Shown here one piece after another: positions 1 through 8,250 of a DNA stretch of 64,000 nt. Below the pieces are notes generated by a model. The model was not told where the DNA came from, searched no databases, and worked only from the letters and a program-made list of their open reading frames with translations. Each line of letters opens with the position of its first letter. Position 1 is the stretch's first letter. Both the position numbers and the translations under genes were made by a program. Source of the stretch: JACKBK01 sp963707275 (lineage in GTDB: Bacteria; Chloroflexota; Anaerolineae; JAAEKA01). The stretch spans positions 186,001 through 250,000 of the forward strand of contig CAVPPH010000003.1 of NCBI GenBank assembly GCA_963707275.1. The letters run 5' to 3'.

Positions 1-104
1 GGGATGGCCTGTTCCTGCGTATCGCTCGGCTGAACCTCGGTTTGCTGGGCTTCGCTCGGCTGAACCTCGGTCTGCGGTGCTTCACTCTGTTGCGTATCGC
101 TCAC
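1..104 (-). CDS. Partial CDS: N-terminus of a Gln/Glu/Thr-rich repeat protein
   Basis: A GTG start at 104-102 has a strong minus-strand ribosome site (AAGGAG, plus-strand 113-118) eight bases before it. About 34 codons follow to the window edge without a stop. The translation is low complexity: two near-copies of a ten-residue unit (PQTEVQPSEA, then a QQTEVQPSD variant), rich in Gln, Glu, Pro and Thr, with no hydrophobic stretch. Such acidic, disordered N-termini often precede a structured domain, but that domain lies outside the window, so no function is assigned. The DNA shows the same thing as a direct repeat of TTCGCTCGGCTGAACCTCGG-like sequence. Confidence 0.55.
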   Translation of the reverse strand, partial: MSDTQQSEAPQTEVQPSEAQQTEVQPSDTQEQAI

Positions 105-259
105 AGGGAATTCTCCTTAGTATGAAGTTTGTGGGTTTGACCCAAATGGTGATCCGGTGTAAACGCCAAACTGACGTCGTTGACATACACGGCGTCAGTG
201 GCATTGGTACCTATTACTGGAGACAAAAATAGTCTCTCAGGCGATCCGGTGGACTAGTG

Positions 260-592
260 CTAGCCGTTGATGACCTTCGCCTTGGCCGCGGCGTATTCCT
301 CGTCCGTCAAAGCGCCGGAGGCATGCAAATCGGCCAGATTCTGCAACTGTGTGCCCATATCGACAGCGGGAGCGGCGGCCGGAGGCGGTGCTGCGTAGAC
401 CACCTGAGGCGCTGGCTCGGCGTAATCCTGACCTTGGGCTTGTTGCGCCTCGTACTGCTGCGCCTCGTATGCCTGCTGATCCTGGGCGGCATACTTCTGT
501 TGCTGGTGATGATTAACGGCGCCGGCAGTCCCGGCTACAACTGCCGTGCCGACTGCGACACGTCCCATGCGGCGCACTGCTCTTCTTAACAT
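260..592 (-). CDS. SHOCT domain-containing small protein
   Basis: A 110-residue protein. Residues 1-10 are basic, 11-27 are a weakly hydrophobic Ala/Gly/Val segment (possible membrane anchor or signal), 29-60 are very Gln-rich, and 60-78 are Pro/Ala-rich. Residues 84-108 match the SHOCT domain, a short C-terminal oligomerisation module with the pattern LADLHASGALTDEEYAAAK. SHOCT proteins are usually small envelope-associated or stress proteins with no known catalysis. It is the last gene of a minus-strand run with the DUF6325 and membrane-protein genes just upstream, an association that suggests a joint role, although none is known. The SHOCT call is secure; the function is unknown. Confidence 0.8.
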   Translation of the reverse strand: MLRRAVRRMGRVAVGTAVVAGTAGAVNHHQQQKYAAQDQQAYEAQQYEAQQAQGQDYAEPAPQVVYAAPPPAAAPAVDMGTQLQNLADLHASGALTDEEYAAAKAKVING

Positions 593-656
593 AGCTGTTT
601 ACTCCTGTTACCTATCAAACTAGTGTCGGTTGATTATTGTCAGATTCGCTGGCCGG

Positions 657-1082
657 TTAAAGACCGGACATATCTTCCCACGCCTGCTGCACCGTCTCGT
701 CTGGAAGACGCATGTGCATCAGCAACTGTCCGCCATTGCGCAGGGCGGCTTCTCTCAGCTTGATGGGCCAGAGGTTCTCGAAGAGAATCATGACGACACG
801 CGTGTCGTTTTCCAGTAACTCGCTGATCATCGCAATGTCGTCGAGCGAGACCATGCCGGTGAGATCCTCCGTCAATGGTTTCAGCATGGCAGCTGTCTCA
901 GCATCCAGATCCTCAAACTCCAGGGCTTCAACCTCACCATCCTCATCCTTTATCACCACAACGGCATCGATGATGCGCACGATGCCATTGTTGACCAGTT
1001 CCAGAAGATCACCAACTAGCTCCATGTTGAGACCGCCGCCTTTTAACTCAACGGCAACGAAATCGACAGGTCCGTTAATCAT
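657..1082 (-). CDS. DUF6325 family protein
   Basis: A 141-residue acidic protein starting MINGPVDFVAVEL, followed by a long segment on a theme of leucines and acidic residues (LLELVNNGIVRIIDAVVVIKDEDG). This is the DUF6325 (DUF1269-like) pattern: the GPVDF opening, the G(I/V)(V/I)RI(I/L)D motif near residues 33-40 and the KDxDG turn. There is no signal peptide or transmembrane segment. The family is common in Actinobacteria and Chloroflexota next to SHOCT and small membrane proteins, as here (65-base gap to SHOCT, 92-base gap to the membrane-protein gene). No biochemical role is known; I infer only a shared transcription unit. Confidence 0.75.
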   Translation of the reverse strand: MINGPVDFVAVELKGGGLNMELVGDLLELVNNGIVRIIDAVVVIKDEDGEVEALEFEDLDAETAAMLKPLTEDLTGMVSLDDIAMISELLENDTRVVMILFENLWPIKLREAALRNGGQLLMHMRLPDETVQQAWEDMSGL

Positions 1083-1174
1083 AGAAGTGTTCCTTTCCTA
1101 ACTTATCGCAAAGATTGATTGGTAATTCGACACAGAGGCCTGGTGCTTCACCCTGACTCTGTCCAGATCGCCTT

Positions 1175-1483
1175 CTAGCGTCCCGAGTAGCCGGGAAGCG
1201 ACTGGCGTCTGGCGCTGCTGCCGTATGATGCAATGTCAGCGACCAACCCCAGGCCAATCCACAGCCAGTCAAGACCGGTGACACCACCAGGCGCCACGAT
1301 CACGTACATCAGCGTCATCCAGGGCACCAAGACAATGCCTGCTACCGGCCACAGCCACCAGGAAATGGGCCAGCTAAAAAACGCCGCCTGCCAGCGCACC
1401 GGATCCACAAGCCACCATATGGCATTGAGAACACGAGGCCCCAGCGTCACCAGAACGAGAAACGCACAGCACATTGGACGCAC
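1175..1483 (-). CDS. Small multi-pass membrane protein of the SHOCT/DUF6325 cluster
   Basis: 102 residues, mostly hydrophobic and Trp-rich. Membrane-spanning stretches are visible at about residues 5-25, 38-66 (likely two passes around the PWMTLMY segment) and 70-88, followed by a short polar tail. The APGGVTGLDWLW motif before the last segment resembles small conserved membrane proteins seen beside DUF6325 genes. It is the first gene of the minus-strand trio (membrane protein, DUF6325, SHOCT), and a plausible promoter lies about 100 bases upstream. No enzymatic motif is visible. Its reading frame overlaps an unlikely antisense ORF, rejected because the membrane protein has a coherent topology. 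Confidence 0.65.
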   Translation of the reverse strand: MRPMCCAFLVLVTLGPRVLNAIWWLVDPVRWQAAFFSWPISWWLWPVAGIVLVPWMTLMYVIVAPGGVTGLDWLWIGLGLVADIASYGSSARRQSLPGYSGR

Positions 1484-1877
1484 TCCTCTCTTCCAGACAG
1501 TTGAATGATCAGGGAATGGCGCTAACGCTTGGAGCGCCGCTGACTTACAGGTGGCGAAGCAGCAAGACCAGCCTTGGATAACTCTATTCTACCATCGCTG
1601 GTTGCGAAAGCAAAACGGTTTGGAAAATTCCGGGTTGATGTAGATCCTGCAGGACGCCAGATAACAACCGGCAGAACGCGCAATGGTTACGAATGACAGT
1701 ATATCATCGTCTGCCGCGGGCACAATCGCCCGAAAGGATGCAGAAAAGTAGCATATAGTTCGCGTCTATCAATTGGTTGCTGATTTGGCCGGTCTTCGCG
1801 AAGCACCCTGAGGTTCCTCCGAAGGGCCTGACTGAGTCAACGCAAGGAAGTTGTTTGTAGACGCGTCCTCAGTCGGT
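1484..1877. other. Intergenic stretch (394 bases)
   Basis: It lies between the membrane-protein gene and the end of the bactofilin gene, both on the minus strand. Apart from the candidate promoter at 1586-1613, I see no coding frame with plausible composition, no tRNA, and no strong hairpin followed by T residues. The base composition around 1680-1760 is less GC-rich than the flanking genes. Confidence 0.5.
1586..1613 (-). promoter_or_regulatory. Putative sigma-70 promoter for the membrane protein-DUF6325-SHOCT run
   Basis: On the minus strand, TTGCTT (plus 1608-1613) and TAGAAT (plus 1586-1591) are separated by 16 bases. The predicted start of transcription, near 1578, would give a leader of roughly 95 bases before the start codon at 1483. 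The match is imperfect at -35, so this is a moderate call. Confidence 0.35.
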
Positions 1878-2351
1878 TCACCCCTCGTCAGGGGCTTCGT
1901 CAGGAGTCACGACAGGGGGCACAGCTGCCGGCGTCTCTGCAGACGTCTCGACGACCGGGATCGAGGTCGTGCCGCGCGGCAACACAAACGGTTCCGCCGG
2001 CGTTTCCTCCTGCATTACCAGTTCGCCGCGCAGATAGGCGCCCTCGTCCAGCATGAACGACGCAACCTTGATCTTGCCCCAGGCGCGGCCGCCTTCCAGC
2101 AGCTCCACCCGTTGCGCGTCGATCTCACCGTTGAACGCGCCCGATATCGAAACGGTGCGTGCGTTGATGGTCGCCATCACCTTGGCGCCGGGGCTGATGA
2201 TCACGTTGCCCAGCGTCTCCAGGCGGCCGCTTTCCATCACGCCGTCGATACGAATGCTGCCGTCACAACGCAGGTCGCCGCTGAAGGTCGCCCGCGGGCC
2301 GATGGTCACGTCGATGACGTCGGGGTCCGGCTTTCGTTCCTTGCTAAACAT
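1878..2351 (-). CDS. Bactofilin (polymer-forming cytoskeletal protein)
   Basis: 157 residues. Residues about 14-115 are the bactofilin beta-helix domain: regularly spaced hydrophobic residues and glycines in the pattern xxIGPxAxFxGDLRCDGxIRIDGxxEGxL, followed by repeats around VIISPGAKVMATINARTVSISGAFNGEI. The Pro/Glu/Ala-rich C-terminal 40 residues look disordered. Bactofilins self-assemble without nucleotide into filaments, often at the membrane, and act in cell shape or wall synthesis. Length and domain extent are usual. It is the downstream member of a minus-strand group with DUF4446 and prs; the 46-base gap to DUF4446 suggests co-transcription. Confidence 0.88.
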   Translation of the reverse strand: MFSKERKPDPDVIDVTIGPRATFSGDLRCDGSIRIDGVMESGRLETLGNVIISPGAKVMATINARTVSISGAFNGEIDAQRVELLEGGRAWGKIKVASFMLDEGAYLRGELVMQEETPAEPFVLPRGTTSIPVVETSAETPAAVPPVVTPDEAPDEG

Positions 2352-2397
2352 CTTTCATCCTTTCCATTGCTTGCCGCTCCAGACTTCCGAAATCTTC

Positions 2398-2894
2398 TTA
2401 AGCCGCTTCTGTGCCGCGTGCGCGAGCCAGCGCTTCCTGTTCTTCTTCGGTGAGCGTATGTGTCGAGCCCCAGGCTGCCAGCGGCTTGGCATAGATGCGC
2501 GTGCCATCGCGGGTGTGCAGGCTGTTGATCAGCGCGCCGTCGCCGTTGTGGTCGGCCAGCGCCAGCACGAAGGATTGGTCGCCGCCCGTGTTGCTGAACG
2601 GGTTATAACGCAACACAGCCACATGCTGGACATGGCTGCGACCCAGTTCCTCGACTCGCAGCGCCGTTTCCTTGGCGGCAGTTGCCTGCGCCAACGCCTC
2701 ACGCACGTTTTCCATGTGCTGGTTCAGCACCGCGTCCAGGCTACCGCCATCCGCACCTCGGGTCAACGCATCGTACTGGAGCGCGCGGCTTTCGTCTGCC
2801 GCCAGGAAACAATGGCAACCGCCAGCGCGGCCACTGCAACCGCTAACACAGCGACTACCAGCCAGGGCAATGCCTGATCAAGAAACGACGACAA
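2398..2894 (-). CDS. DUF4446 family protein (one frame break)
   Basis: Two minus-strand frames together give a DUF4446 protein. The N-terminal part has a transmembrane helix (LPWLVVAVLAVAVAALAVAI) ending in SW. The C-terminal part, from TRGADGGSLDAVLNQHMENV to the stop, carries the DUF4446 core, including the GGDQSFVLALAD and LHTRDGTRIYAKPL segments. The frames join if one base is wrong near 2790 (reading DESRALQYDALTRG). No ATG precedes the helix; a TTG at 2894-2892, overlapping the end of prs, is the likely start. The family is membrane-anchored with unknown function and often lies near cell-division or bactofilin genes. The family is fairly secure; the exact start is uncertain. Confidence 0.65.
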
Positions 2895-3939
2895 GTGGCT
2901 CGTCTCCTTCGAAGATCTGCGAGATATCCACGCCCTGCGCGCTTTGCTGAGCCAGGCGCAGCAGCGGCGGATCGATGTCATCCTTGGGGCGCTGCAGCAG
3001 CGGGCTGACTGAGCGCCGCGTCCAGATACGGAAGATCACCTCGGCCAGCAGCGGCGCCACCGACTTCACCACCAGCTTGGGGTGCATCTTCTCCGGCGGG
3101 ACGTAGACCGTGTTGGTCACTACCAGTTGCTTGATGTAGTCCAGCTTATCCAGCCGCTCCAGCGCGCTGGGTAGTAACACCGGATGGGTAATTGCAACGT
3201 AGACCTCCGGCCGCGCGCCAGCCTCGATCAGGCCGTCAAGCTGCGTGAGGATGCTGCCGCCCGCGATCACATCGTCGATGACGATCGGAATCTTGTCGCG
3301 GATGTCGCCGACAACATGGGTGGTGCGCACCTGGTGAAAGCCTTCGCGCCGCTTGTGCATTAACACCAGCGGCAACTGCAGCAGCTCGGCAAAGCGGCTG
3401 GCAAGCTTGGTCCGTCCCACATCGGGCGACACAATGACCGCGTCGCGAAACTTTGGGTCGTCCTTGAAGTGCGCCGCCAGCACCTTGCGCGCCGACAGCG
3501 GATCGACCGGAATGTCGAAGAAGCCCTGAGTCGCCTCAGCGTGAATGTCCACATAGATGACGCGGCTTGCACCCAGTTCCTGCATCATGCGCGCCACGAC
3601 GCGCGCGCTGATCGCCTCGCGGCCCACCGCCATGCGCTCCTGCCGGCCGTACGGAAAGTATGGCATCACCACGGTAATGCTGTGAACTGAGGCGCGGTGA
3701 AACGCATCCAGATAGAGCAGCAGCTCCATCAAGTGGTCGTTGACGGGGGCAGAGCAGGGCTGGATCAGGAAAACGTCGTCGCCACGCACCAGTTCGTTGA
3801 TCTGAACGTGGATTTCGCTGTCGGGCAGATAGGTGGTCTTGCAGTAGCCAAGGCTTTCCTGCTTGAGGACGGCCGAAACTTCTTCGGCCAGGGGACGGTT
3901 AGCGCTACCACTGAACAGGCGGAGCGGATATTCAGGCAT
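2878..3939 (-). CDS. prs: Ribose-phosphate pyrophosphokinase
   Basis: Makes PRPP from ribose 5-phosphate and ATP for nucleotide, His, Trp and NAD synthesis. Visible motifs: N-terminal LFSGSANRPLAEEV, the flexible-loop region YGRQERMAVGREAISA, the metal/ribose site DIHAEATQGFFDIPVD (about 130-145), and the PRPP loop around VIDDVIAGGSILT (about 215-227; the family consensus is DDxxxTGGT). Its 353 residues exceed the usual ~315: about 38 extra C-terminal residues follow the normal end and finish in DEPLVVVS. A sigma-70-like promoter sits 50 bases upstream. Downstream DUF4446 overlaps its stop codon, suggesting translational coupling. Function is confident; the role of the tail is unknown. Confidence 0.93.
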   Translation of the reverse strand: MPEYPLRLFSGSANRPLAEEVSAVLKQESLGYCKTTYLPDSEIHVQINELVRGDDVFLIQPCSAPVNDHLMELLLYLDAFHRASVHSITVVMPYFPYGRQERMAVGREAISARVVARMMQELGASRVIYVDIHAEATQGFFDIPVDPLSARKVLAAHFKDDPKFRDAVIVSPDVGRTKLASRFAELLQLPLVLMHKRREGFHQVRTTHVVGDIRDKIPIVIDDVIAGGSILTQLDGLIEAGARPEVYVAITHPVLLPSALERLDKLDYIKQLVVTNTVYVPPEKMHPKLVVKSVAPLLAEVIFRIWTRRSVSPLLQRPKDDIDPPLLRLAQQSAQGVDISQIFEGDEPLVVVS

Positions 3940-3988
3940 GGTGGCGACTCCTCCATGATACGGCTGGCTGGCAATTCATCGCCCGTGG

Positions 3989-4017
3989 ATTATATGTTAT
4001 CATTGGCACACGGTCAA
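3989..4017 (-). promoter_or_regulatory. Sigma-70-type promoter of prs
   Basis: Minus-strand TTGACC (plus 4012-4017) and a perfect TATAAT (plus 3989-3994) are separated by exactly 17 bases. The predicted start near 3981 gives a leader of about 42 bases to the prs ATG at 3939. It lies in the divergent gap between prs and rdgB. Confidence 0.65.
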
Positions 4018-4047
4018 TTTGCCATCCCAAATTGGAGGACTTCTGCT

Positions 4048-4683
4048 GTGCCGCCAACCGTGCTTCTTATCGCAACCCACAACCCCGGCAAGGTGCGTGA
4101 ATATCGCGCACTGCTGGCTGATCTGCCGTTGGAAGTAACCTACCTTGACGCCGAGGGGATCACCTTCGAAGTCGAGGAAACCGGTTCAACATTCGAAGAG
4201 AACGCCATCCTCAAAGCACGCGCCTACGCCGCCGCGACCGGACTGCTGACCTGGGCTGACGACTCCGGGCTGGAGGTCGATGCACTGAACGGCGAGCCGG
4301 GCGTCCGGTCGGCCCGTTACGGCGCGCCCGATGCCCGCAGCGACGAGGAACGCACTCGATATCTGCTGGCAAAGCTGGCCGGTGTGCCGGAGAAAGACCG
4401 CACAGCGCGCTTCCGCTGCACAGTGGCGCTGTCCGCTCCGAGCGGCGAGGCGCTCACAGTGGACGGCGCCTGCGACGGGCGTATTGGCAACCAGCCGCGC
4501 GGCGAGCACGGTTTCGGCTACGACCCGGTGTTCCTGGTCGCTGATTTCGACTACGCTTGCACACTGGCGGAACTGGAACCGGCTGTCAAGAACCAGATCA
4601 GCCATCGCGGACGGGCGGCGCGCAACGCCAGAGTCAAGCTGGCGCAGATGATGGAGACCAGGCAGCAGGAGGAGTCGTCATGA
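4048..4683 (+). CDS. rdgB: RdgB/HAM1 family non-canonical purine NTP pyrophosphatase
   Basis: Hydrolyses dITP, XTP and related deaminated NTPs to monophosphates, keeping them out of DNA. Diagnostic stretches: LLIATHNPGKVREY at the N-terminus, GSTFEENAILKARAYA (about 47-62), ADDSGLEVDALNGEPG (about 70-86), GFGYDPVF (about 156-163) and ISHRGRAA near the end. The length of 211 residues is normal. The upstream frame is open, so the start was chosen at the GTG at 4048, placed 9 bases after GGAGG (4034-4038) and directly before the conserved opening. The stop overlaps the next ATG (ATGA), indicating coupling with the cyclase gene. Confidence 0.92.
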   Translation: MPPTVLLIATHNPGKVREYRALLADLPLEVTYLDAEGITFEVEETGSTFEENAILKARAYAAATGLLTWADDSGLEVDALNGEPGVRSARYGAPDARSDEERTRYLLAKLAGVPEKDRTARFRCTVALSAPSGEALTVDGACDGRIGNQPRGEHGFGYDPVFLVADFDYACTLAELEPAVKNQISHRGRAARNARVKLAQMMETRQQEESS

Positions 4684-5517
4684 CCGATCAGGCAGAGGAA
4701 TCTGTTTCGATTGACAAGCAGTCCGCGTGGGCAGCAGAACTCTGGCGGGCCTATTTGACCGGCGACCATTCACAGCTGGGGCTGAAGGTTCATGCTGTCA
4801 ATAAAGTCTTCAGGCACTTGCCGTCTGAGTTCGCGCTGCCGGGTCTGCAACGCGCCTTTTCAAGGCGTTGGCGGCGCAGTTGTGAGGTTGGCAGGATTTG
4901 GCGCCGGCCACTCCAGCTTCAACCCCAGCCTATGCGATCGTTGCGAGAAAATCGTCAAAAAGTACCAGGTCGGGATGGAAATGCAGCTCACGATGCTTTT
5001 TGCCGACGTACGCGGCTCAACCAGCCTGGCAGAGCAGATTGGTCCGGTGCAGTTTCATCGCCTCATCAATCGCTACTACATTGTTTGCGCGGACCAACTG
5101 GGCCGATCTGATGCTCTGATCAATCGATTGATCGGAGATGCCCTCATCGGCCTCTACGTCCCGGGAATCGCCGGTCCGCAACACGGACGTAAGGCGGTTG
5201 AGGCGGCCCGCGGGCTTCTTCGTGCAACTGGTTACAACACCCCCGAAGGCCCCTGGATTCAGGTCGGGGTCGGTATACACACCGGCGTTGCCTACGTCGG
5301 TGCGGTCGGTTCCAGCACCAGCGTGAGCGACATCACTGTACTGGGAGACCCGGCCAATGTCGCCGCGCGCCTGGCGTCAGAGGCGCGGCCCGGCGAGATA
5401 TTAGTCAGCGAAGCAACCTGCCAGATTGCCCGCATTCCCCTTTCCGATTGCGAACAACGCACCCTGACGCTGAAGGGACGTAGCGAGACCATTGGAGTGC
5501 GTGTCATCCGGCAGTGA
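4680..5517 (+). CDS. Adenylate/guanylate cyclase catalytic-domain protein (one frame break)
   Basis: The class III cyclase domain starts near MQLTMLFADVRGSTSLAEQI (metal-binding Asp in FADVRGST) and continues through LINRLIGDALIGLYVPG (second metal Asp) and VGVGIHTG...ITVLGDPANVAARLASEA. The N-terminal ~100 residues contain a compact Cys motif (CRVCN, then CDRC about 30 residues later), possibly a small zinc site. The ATG at 4680 overlaps the rdgB stop. The first ~55 codons are in one frame and the rest in the next; a single indel near 4843 (around GCTGCCGGGTCTGC) restores one protein of about 279 residues. It would make a cyclic nucleotide or be a regulatory homologue; it is soluble, with no membrane helix. 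Confidence 0.8.
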
Positions 5518-5569
5518 CTGAGCCGGCGGCCTGGTTACGCTGTGCTTGAGCAGGCGTGCCGGGACTGGA

Positions 5570-6340
5570 CTACAGGGAACTCCGAAGAAACCTCTCAATT
5601 GTTGCAGTGACCTCATCCGGCGCCTCCAGCGTCACCATGTGGCCGGCGTCCGGGACGAGATGCAAGCGAGCGTCGGGCAGGTTTTGAACCAGATAATCGC
5701 TATACTTGGGTGGGGTCATGATGTCGGCCGTCCCGCAGATGGCCAGCGCGGGAGTGTGGATTGACGGCAGGTCGGCGCGCAGGTCGAAGGCGTCACACGC
5801 CGCATAGTCACCATGTACCACAGCAGGCGACTCCTGCAAGAGTTGCTGGAGATAGATGCGCTTCTGCTGCTCAGTGGCCAGCGATCCGTGGCACCAGTCG
5901 GTGATCTGGCGGGTGGTCGCATCAAAGTCGCTTAGCAACCCTTCGAGAATCGCCGGCGCAACTCGCAGCTTTCCACCCGTGCCCACCAGCACCATGCCGG
6001 CCAGCCGGCCGCCGTAATGCAGGGCGAAATCCTGCACGATCGCTCCGCCCATGGAGTGGCCGGCCAGCACAACCCGCTCCAATCCCTGCTCCTTGCAGAA
6101 TTCAAAAATCACCTCACGATACGCTGCGACAGTGCTGCATCCTTTGCCCGCTGATCTGCCGTGGCCCGGCAGGTCCAGCGCGTAGACCGTCCAGTCAGAC
6201 AGGCGGCGCAGCGCGACCGGCCAGTGCTGGTGCGTTCCGCCCGCGCCGTGGATCAGCACAAGCGGCGGCTTGCGGTGGGCGAGGTCGGTCTGGCTGAGTT
6301 GAAAGAACATACGACTGGCGTCAGTTTGTACATATGGCAT
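5570..6340 (-). CDS. Alpha/beta-fold hydrolase
   Basis: 256 residues with a complete alpha/beta hydrolase layout: oxyanion loop LIHGAGGTHQHW (about 28-39), nucleophile elbow GHSMGG (Ser about residue 99), the acid in CGTADIMTPP and the catalytic His in VPDAGHMVTLEAP near the C-terminus. A lid segment lies between strands 6 and 7 (about 125-185). There is no signal peptide. The substrate cannot be read from sequence; relatives include esterases, haloperoxidase-like enzymes and MhpC-type C-C hydrolases. The start was placed at MPYVQT (6340) because the preceding in-frame codons are unlike the family. It ends 52 bases from the cyclase gene, in a convergent arrangement. Confidence 0.85.
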   Translation of the reverse strand: MPYVQTDASRMFFQLSQTDLAHRKPPLVLIHGAGGTHQHWPVALRRLSDWTVYALDLPGHGRSAGKGCSTVAAYREVIFEFCKEQGLERVVLAGHSMGGAIVQDFALHYGGRLAGMVLVGTGGKLRVAPAILEGLLSDFDATTRQITDWCHGSLATEQQKRIYLQQLLQESPAVVHGDYAACDAFDLRADLPSIHTPALAICGTADIMTPPKYSDYLVQNLPDARLHLVPDAGHMVTLEAPDEVTATIERFLRSSL

Positions 6341-6364
6341 GGCAGCATCAACAAGGCAGAACAA

Positions 6365-6661
6365 TTAGATAGCGGCTTCAGGAACGAACTCTAATGTCAC
6401 TTGACGGCCCATGCGGCCTTCGAGAGTGATGAGCATCTCCAGGCTGAACTTCTCCCATTTGCCGCGCACCAGATCGGAAACGCGCGACTGGGCAATGCCG
6501 AGCCTTTGTGCGGCCTCCACCTGTGTCATTCCGCTCGATTCGATCCGCATCCTGAGGTCATGCATCAGCTTTGCGCGCATTTGCAGAATCGCCGCCTCCC
6601 CAGGTTCAAACCCCAAATCCGCAAAGACATTTCCACTGGACTCAACGATTGTGTTATTCAT
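6365..6661 (-). CDS. XRE-family antitoxin (HigA-like)
   Basis: About 98 residues. The helix-turn-helix is clear: SGMTQVEAAQRLGIAQSRVSDLVRGKWEKFSLEMLI (about 48-83), a Cro/CI-type fold of the HigA/Xre antitoxin subfamily in which the toxin gene lies upstream. The ATG at 6661 sits in the TGATG that would end the toxin gene, the usual coupled arrangement. Such proteins bind their own promoter and neutralise the partner. The partner here is broken, so this may now be an orphan regulator. The frame is open further upstream, but those codons encode toxin C-terminal sequence (REDIELARHRF), so the downstream ATG was chosen. Confidence 0.8.
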   Translation of the reverse strand: MNNTIVESSGNVFADLGFEPGEAAILQMRAKLMHDLRMRIESSGMTQVEAAQRLGIAQSRVSDLVRGKWEKFSLEMLITLEGRMGRQVTLEFVPEAAI

Positions 6662-6981
6662 CAGTTGTTCCTCAATCTGCCGGAAACGATGCCGTGCAAG
6701 TTCAATATCCTCACGTCGTGTCTTACGAGTTCTTCTTCTGAAACGCGTGGAGTACATAGACTGCGCTGGCGAACCTGGCGACTTAGATGACTTCTCCATT
6801 CGCCCAAGACGCGCACGCGAATTTCCCTCACTCCGGGCCCGACTTCCTGCATTGGCTTCCAGTCTGTGGGATCAATCCCGCGCTGAATGGCATACAATTC
6901 GAAACCCACCTGCCTGCGAGCTTCGGCAGGAAAATCGCGCAGTTCTTCCAGACTGGAGCCAACAAATCGCAACGGTTTCAT
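6661..6981 (-). pseudogene. Broken HigB/Gp49-like (RelE-superfamily) toxin
   Basis: The N-terminal 60 residues (MKPLRFVGSSLEELRDFPAEA... then WKPMQEVGPGVREIRVR) match phage-derived Gp49-like toxins, ribosome-dependent mRNA endonucleases of the HigB group. After GEW the open frame loses similarity. The family's next segments occur in other frames: VARFASAVYVLHAFQKK in a second frame, preceded by an in-frame TAA where family members have Tyr, and RKTRREDIELARHRF in a third. At least two frame changes plus a nonsense codon are needed to restore it, so it is a pseudogene unless the local sequence is unusually poor. The antitoxin gene downstream is intact. Confidence 0.65.
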
Positions 6982-7135
6982 CTCCAGATATTATACAACT
7001 AGTTTGATAAACCAGCGAAGTAGTTCGTCGTCAAACCATCGTACTTCCAAATTGTCATCACTACTTCTCCGGTTGCCAGCAAACGCTTCAGGTAGTCGGC
7101 GGATCACCCGGAACCCCTCGCTAGTCCCGCAACGC

Positions 7136-7165
7136 AAAAGCTCCAGGAATGTCCCTGGAGCTTTT
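7136..7165. terminator. Bidirectional rho-independent terminator (trxB)
   Basis: A perfect 12-base-pair stem, AAAAGCTCCAGG / CCTGGAGCTTTT, with a six-base loop. T runs occur on both strands, so it can stop trxB (ending at 7191 on the minus strand) and any rightward transcript. Confidence 0.8.
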
Positions 7166-7190
7166 TAATCCGTTGCGACCTTCTAACAAT

Positions 7191-8204
7191 TTACGCCAGC
7201 ACTGGCACGGCCATACCATGCTCGGCCAGTATCTCTTGATAGCTCTGCGCTTCAAGTTCGCCCAGGAACTTTTCGGCTTCCATGGCCGCCGCCGCGCCTT
7301 GCCCGGCCGAGGTAACGACCTGGCGGAACACCGGATCCTGGATCTCGCCGCCGGCGAAGACGCCGTGGACGCTGGTGTGCATACGCTTGTCGGTGATCAC
7401 GTAGCCCGCGTCATCGATCTCAAGCTGGCTGCGAAACAGTTCCGAGTTGGGCGTGTGGCCGATGAAGATGAACACGCCGTCCACTGGAAAGTCGTAGGTC
7501 TCGTTGGTCTTCAGGTTGCGTAACGTTGCCGAGACAACCTTTGGCGGCGCGCCATTGCCGTTGCCACCCGATGCGTTGATCCGCTCAACCACGTGGCTCC
7601 ACTTGTAGTCCATCTTGGGATTGTTGGCAGCCCGGTCCTGCAGGATCTTGCTGGCACGAAACTCATCGCGCCGATGGACCACTGTCACCTTATTGGCGAA
7701 CTTGGTCAGGAAGAGGCCCTCCTCCAGCGCGCTGTCGCCGCCGCCAACGACGATGACCTCCTTGCCGCGGAAGAAGAAGCCGTCGCACGTGCCACAGTAG
7801 CTGACGCCAAAGCCGGTGTATTCCTGCTCACCCGGCACACCCAGCTTGCGCGGCGTAGCGCCGGTGGAAATGATTACCGACTCGGCGCGATATTCCATTT
7901 CGCTGGCCGTCCGCACCGTAAAGGGATGCTGCGTGAAATCGACCTCGCTGACGTAGTCGTACTCGATTCGTGCGCCGAACTTCTCGGCCTGTTTCTGGAA
8001 CTTCTCCACCATCTCCGGTCCGGTCAATCCTTCCGGGAAGCCGGGGTAGTTCTCCACCTCGTAGGTGATGGCCACCTGTCCGCCGATCTCGTTGCCGGTG
8101 ATCAGCAGCGGGTTCAGGTTGGCGCGGGCAGTGTACAGCGCGGCGGTGAAGCCGGCCGGTCCGCTGCCGATAATGATCATTTTCTCAACATTGTTTTCGT
8201 TCAC
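7191..8204 (-). CDS. trxB: Thioredoxin-disulfide reductase
   Basis: FAD/NADPH-dependent reductase of thioredoxin. Visible: FAD-binding IIIGSGPAGFTAALYTARA (about 9-27), redox-active CGTC (about 138-141; CATC in many homologues), NADPH-binding VVGGGDSALEEGLFLTKFA (about 152-170), HRRDEFRAS and the C-terminal FAD contact GVFAGGEIQDPVFRQVVTSAGQGAAAA. One detail differs: the usual GVFAAGD reads GVFAGGE here. A short Gly/Asn-rich insert (SGGNGNGAP) lies near residue 216. The length of 337 is slightly above the usual 310-320. It is a monocistronic unit with its own terminator, and a 15-base double palindrome sits 47-61 bases upstream of the start. Confidence 0.93.
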   Translation of the reverse strand: MNENNVEKMIIIGSGPAGFTAALYTARANLNPLLITGNEIGGQVAITYEVENYPGFPEGLTGPEMVEKFQKQAEKFGARIEYDYVSEVDFTQHPFTVRTASEMEYRAESVIISTGATPRKLGVPGEQEYTGFGVSYCGTCDGFFFRGKEVIVVGGGDSALEEGLFLTKFANKVTVVHRRDEFRASKILQDRAANNPKMDYKWSHVVERINASGGNGNGAPPKVVSATLRNLKTNETYDFPVDGVFIFIGHTPNSELFRSQLEIDDAGYVITDKRMHTSVHGVFAGGEIQDPVFRQVVTSAGQGAAAAMEAEKFLGELEAQSYQEILAEHGMAVPVLA

Positions 8205-8250
8205 AGGGGTTACCTCAAGTTTTCATGGCGTCCCGAGAATGATATTGCGT

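Noticed and set aside
257..589. Plus-strand ORF covering the SHOCT gene
   Set aside because: It is the antisense shadow: the minus frame has a SHOCT domain and coherent composition, the plus frame has none.
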